Made by a program: the position numbers and the translations under genes. Positions 6,370-9,215 of a stretch of 9,215 bases of DNA are shown here, piece by piece. Origin of the DNA: Candidatus Zixiibacteriota bacterium (GTDB lineage: Bacteria > Zixibacteria > MSB-5A5 > GN15 > JACZUZ01). The stretch lies in NCBI GenBank assembly GCA_022563625.1, contig JADFNA010000046.1, forward strand, positions 1 through 9,215, written 5' to 3'. The first letter of the stretch is position 1; each line of letters begins with the position of its first letter. Below the pieces are notes generated by a model. That model saw only the letters and a list, made by a program, of their open reading frames with translations. It was not told the DNA's origin and did no database searches.

Positions 6370-6831
6370 TAAGTAGCTGTCACTTAGTAGTTTTGTATTC
6401 TTTTGTCTGTTTTGATGTGGTTTGGGATGTTTTGGTAGGTAATGGACACAAAATGGTCACAAAGTCACTTGGACGAAAGCGATCACCGAAGTTGCGCGAG
6501 GCTCATAAACCCCAAAAAGCATGCTTTCCCAGAGCGACCCCGGTACACCCGACCCAGGGACTCCATACCGCAGAACAAAAGAGGCTCATGGGCCAATAGC
6601 CGAACCAGTCCGACCGTCCGGGGAGTCCCGTTGCACGCGGGGGGGATTGTGGAATGAGTGTAGGGGTTGGGCGATGTTTGCTCTTTGATTTTTTGAATTT
6701 TTTTGAGCAGAAATTTTGGAAATTTTTCCAGCCAAGATACTAATTCACAGACTGGATCGGAATCGAGAGGCAGGTCACGACTTCATTGACTGGGAACTGT
6801 GGGCGAATTTTCGGGGGCGCTCTGTCCATGC
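6370..6831. other. Intergenic stretch, unassigned
   Basis: There is no convincing gene. Two + strand open frames (6393-6599, 68 codons; 6442-6657, 71 codons) overlap in different frames, encode basic low-information peptides and lack a good ribosome binding site. Visible structure is limited to a T/G-rich segment (about 6384-6440), a 9-bp direct repeat GAGGCTCAT (6498-6506 and 6581-6589), a seven-G run (6639-6645), and an AT-rich patch with the near-palindrome TGGAAATTTTTCCA (6717-6730). No tRNA, CRISPR or insertion-sequence end is seen. Confidence 0.5.
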
Positions 6832-6877
6832 GCAAAACAAAAAAGAACAGGTGGCCGGGTTGCGATTGGCCACCTGT
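6832..6877 (-). terminator. Intrinsic terminator of the surface-protein gene
   Basis: A perfect 10-bp inverted repeat, ACAGGTGGCC (6847-6856) and GGCCACCTGT (6868-6877), surrounds an 11-base loop. Read on the - strand, the stem is followed immediately by TCTTTTTTGTTTTG (+ strand A-rich run down to about 6832), a proper U-tract. It lies about 45 bases after the stop codon of the gene ending at 6922. The + strand lacks a T-tract at this stem, so termination should be directional. Confidence 0.85.
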
Positions 6878-6921
6878 CCCATCTCATAGCCTCCTGTGCG
6901 CTCGGGAGGTGTATTGATACA

Positions 6922-9215
6922 TTACTTCAACAAGACCATCTTTCTAGTGGCTGAAAACTCTCCAACTGTAGCTTTGTAAAAATACACACCTGAAGCGTAA
7001 TCTGAACCGTCCCAATCAATCGTTACTACTCCGGGATCAGAAAAACCAGAATATGCACTTACTTTCTGGCCCCGGATGTTGTAAATGACTATCTCCCAGT
7101 TCGCTGCTTCGGGCAAACTGAGTGATATTTTGGTTGATGGGTTAAACGGGTTCGGATAGTTTTGATTCAGGCTAAACTCTTTGGGCAAAATGCTAACATC
7201 CTTATAGGCAATGTTATCAGTACTCAGCGGAATCACTCCAGCAGCAACCTGGCGATTGTTGTTAATCTCATCGCAGATTGTTTTTGCCGTTTCATGGTCA
7301 CCCAAGGCGTCATCGATCAGGTTGTCACTATAAGTGATTGCCTGCGACACGGTAGCGCCATCTTCGCTAATAACCTCCGTCTGATGAATATGGCCGGCTG
7401 CTACATTCAGCAATAGAGCCAATAACTGCTGCTTAGCTCTGGACAGCATCGTCTGCGAGCCTTTGAGGTTCAACAATTCTTTCGCCACCTGCAATTTTTC
7501 AGTACAGGTAGCGCTCGGACTAGGCGACTGATATATAATCACTTGATTAACTTCGTTATTATTGAAATGACCCTCGATGAGATCAAGATAATTGCACAAC
7601 GTCGTATCATCGACATGGGCATGGCCCGTCCCGCCCAGAGCGACGCCAAGTTGGTGCTTCCAGAATCCGATAGTCCGCGGATTCGCCGTGATCTCTACAC
7701 AAGTCAAGGCAAAATCTACCGTGTCAATGTCATTACATCCAATCGTTAAGCTAACCTCCTCAGCAGAGGAGCTATATCCAAGCGGAGCGACTATGGTGAG
7801 CGTGTAATCACCCGGGGTTAAGCCGTCTATCTGATACTGTCCATCCACATCAGTTACGGCGGCGCCGACCAGATCACCGGCCCCGTTCTTGAAGGCATCG
7901 ATGCTGACTCCCAAAAGACCGGTGTTTGTAACCGGACAGTTGGCTGTTACCACACCCGAAATTGAGCCGCTGTCGCATACTTGTTCGATTACGCTCTGGA
8001 TCAGAGCGTCGGCCGAATCCGGCGATACCAAGTTCAGTTCAACAGCGCCAGCCACGAGAGTAGCCGTGAGCGCTTCCGGTGAGTCCGTTAGGCCGGAGGT
8101 AAACCTGAAGTCCACTATCCGTACTAGTTGTTCCTCGAAGGGCGGTTCTCCGGCTGCCGGATCAGTGGCCTCAGCGCCGGTGCTCCCATCCAAATTGGCC
8201 TGCAAGAATCCTGTTGTACCGAAAACAACTGTCTCCTGACAGGCATCGCCTATACCGTCCAAATTGCTGTCCTGCTGGTCCGCGTTCGCAATTGCCGGAC
8301 AGTTGTCATCAGCGTCTGGCACGCCATCCTCGTCAATGTCCTTGGGCGCATCGACGGCAACATCGTCAATTACCACTGCCGAATTAAAAATAAAATCAAT
8401 TACATCACCTGCCAAAAAACGCAGGGTGACCACGGTTTCCCATAACTGAGGAGGAACATCGAAAGTCGAGCGAACTCGATCCGTCATAAGGCTTGAGGGA
8501 TTAACAAAAATACCTCCGCCCAGGATGTTCACTCCCGAAAGAAAGATCGGGGCAGGATCAGGTGTCAAGGTCACTCCCGCACTAATCAGCGGAGGCGGTG
8601 GCGCCAGATTTCCACCTGCCGGCGACCCGGCAGCGTTATCGGCGGATGCGAGCGTGAACGTACCCAATTCAGTTTCAAGTTCAGCAAGGAAAAAATTCTC
8701 GAATCCCGCACCATCATTACTGACATACTGATAGCAAAAACTAAGAGTGGAAACGCCGGTCGGCATGACGAATGTCTGGCTGATAACGCTGCCTGCTGTT
8801 CCCGGAGGGGTAGGAGCGAATCCTGCCGTCGAAAGAAAGGCCATGCGCTCACCTTCAGCTGGAAGAACAGGGGTAAACGCACCAGCCGGTCCTAAGCTCG
8901 TTATCACGCTGGCTACACTCCTCGGGGCGACATCCCAACCGTCCAACGTGCCGTTTTCAAAATCCCCATTTTCTATGCGGGCGGGAATACTGAGCCCCGG
9001 AATGAATTGATCTGTGATTATGTTCACCCATTGTTGAACTGCCTGAATAAAGGCTGGAGCATCAATATCCTCTTGAATGAATGCTTGTTCTAGATCTGGC
9101 ACCAACTGTACCGTTAGTCCAAGATCGAACAAAGCTTGAAGTTGCTCTTCGGAAAAACCGGTTGCAGCTACTTGAGCCTGAATGTCTTTGATCTCGATTC
9201 GAAAGGGATCGATTA
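6922..9215 (-). CDS. Secreted multidomain surface protein with type IX sorting domain (N-terminus outside the window)
   Basis: At least 763 residues are visible. The frame runs open past 9132, where the codon is TTG, to the window edge, so the signal peptide and true start are missing. In order, the protein has an NGDFENGTLDGWDV segment near 8950-8970 opening a beta-sandwich, carbohydrate-binding-like region. A thrombospondin type 3 calcium-binding repeat follows (about 8238-8343: DEDGVPDADDNCP, then DGIGDACQ). Next comes a Cna-B/carboxypeptidase-regulatory-like beta domain (about 7770-7975: SGVVTANCP, DGQYQIDGLTPGDYTL). Then there is a TIGFWKHQ domain (from about 7680) with Cys residues and a helical extension. 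The C-terminal sorting domain spans about 6922-7185 and shows QNYPNPFNPST, NIRGQKV and GVYFYKATV before the terminal KMVLLK. Type IX substrates are carried across the outer membrane and the C-terminal domain is removed or anchored. A clear terminator follows. The ligand is unknown; adhesion or polymer binding is a guess. Confidence 0.88.
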   Translation of the reverse strand, partial: IDPFRIEIKDIQAQVAATGFSEEQLQALFDLGLTVQLVPDLEQAFIQEDIDAPAFIQAVQQWVNIITDQFIPGLSIPARIENGDFENGTLDGWDVAPRSVASVITSLGPAGAFTPVLPAEGERMAFLSTAGFAPTPPGTAGSVISQTFVMPTGVSTLSFCYQYVSNDGAGFENFFLAELETELGTFTLASADNAAGSPAGGNLAPPPPLISAGVTLTPDPAPIFLSGVNILGGGIFVNPSSLMTDRVRSTFDVPPQLWETVVTLRFLAGDVIDFIFNSAVVIDDVAVDAPKDIDEDGVPDADDNCPAIANADQQDSNLDGIGDACQETVVFGTTGFLQANLDGSTGAEATDPAAGEPPFEEQLVRIVDFRFTSGLTDSPEALTATLVAGAVELNLVSPDSADALIQSVIEQVCDSGSISGVVTANCPVTNTGLLGVSIDAFKNGAGDLVGAAVTDVDGQYQIDGLTPGDYTLTIVAPLGYSSSAEEVSLTIGCNDIDTVDFALTCVEITANPRTIGFWKHQLGVALGGTGHAHVDDTTLCNYLDLIEGHFNNNEVNQVIIYQSPSPSATCTEKLQVAKELLNLKGSQTMLSRAKQQLLALLLNVAAGHIHQTEVISEDGATVSQAITYSDNLIDDALGDHETAKTICDEINNNRQVAAGVIPLSTDNIAYKDVSILPKEFSLNQNYPNPFNPSTKISLSLPEAANWEIVIYNIRGQKVSAYSGFSDPGVVTIDWDGSDYASGVYFYKATVGEFSATRKMVLLK

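Noticed and set aside
6393..6657. Two overlapping + strand open frames (68 and 71 codons) in the intergenic region
   Set aside because: They are basic, without motifs, in competing frames and without a good ribosome binding site. I could not support either as coding.
5812..6921. tRNA gene or integrase attachment site
   Set aside because: No T-arm signature (GTTCGAATC-like) or cloverleaf arms on either strand, and no integrase gene nearby.
7889..8239. 116-codon + strand open frame opposite the surface-protein gene
   Set aside because: The - strand frame has clear domains throughout. This one is its Ser/Thr/Pro-rich antisense shadow.

Overview
The window looks like a chromosomal fragment from an uncultivated member of the FCB superphylum (Bacteroidota/Zixibacteria-like). 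The best evidence is the surface protein at the right end. Its C-terminus is a type IX secretion sorting domain (QNYPNPFNPST, then GVYFYKATV and a terminal KMVLLK), and it also carries a thrombospondin type 3 calcium-binding repeat and a 'TIGFWKHQ' domain. That combination is common in such genomes, but the phylum assignment is an inference. The composition is moderate in GC and there are no tRNA or rRNA genes.

Left part (1-5068, + strand): a tight five-gene run. It contains the 3' end of an unrecognised gene, an APH/choline-kinase-fold phosphotransferase, a family 4 glycosyltransferase, a Gfo/Idh/MocA dehydrogenase and a DegT/StrS-type PLP aminotransferase. Gaps are 3 and 19 bp, followed by overlaps of 14 and 17 bp, so the genes are very probably cotranscribed from a promoter left of the window. 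The chemistry fits together: dehydrogenase and aminotransferase can turn a sugar or cyclitol hydroxyl into an amine, the kinase can phosphorylate a small hydroxylated or aminated substrate, and the glycosyltransferase can attach a sugar. The same enzyme families occur in aminocyclitol/aminoglycoside pathways and in amino-sugar glycan loci. The substrate cannot be read from the sequence.

Middle (5023-5811, - strand): a NodB-fold polysaccharide deacetylase-like gene. It converges on the aminotransferase gene and overlaps its end by 46 bp. It has its own promoter-like sequence (TTGACA, 17 bp, TTGAAT) and a small hairpin covering its Shine-Dalgarno site. It may act on the same amino-sugar product.

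Intergenic region (5812-6921, about 1.1 kb): no convincing conventional gene. Between 6109 and 6370 on the + strand there is a promoter-like pair, a hairpin over a strong Shine-Dalgarno sequence, two overlapping short ORFs (48 and 38 codons) and hairpins that can pair in two mutually exclusive ways. This is a candidate small RNA or small-protein locus with no downstream gene. Further right there is unexplained sequence, then a clear intrinsic terminator (6832-6877) serving the - strand gene.

Right part (6922-9215, - strand): a large secreted or cell-surface multidomain protein whose N-terminus lies beyond the window.
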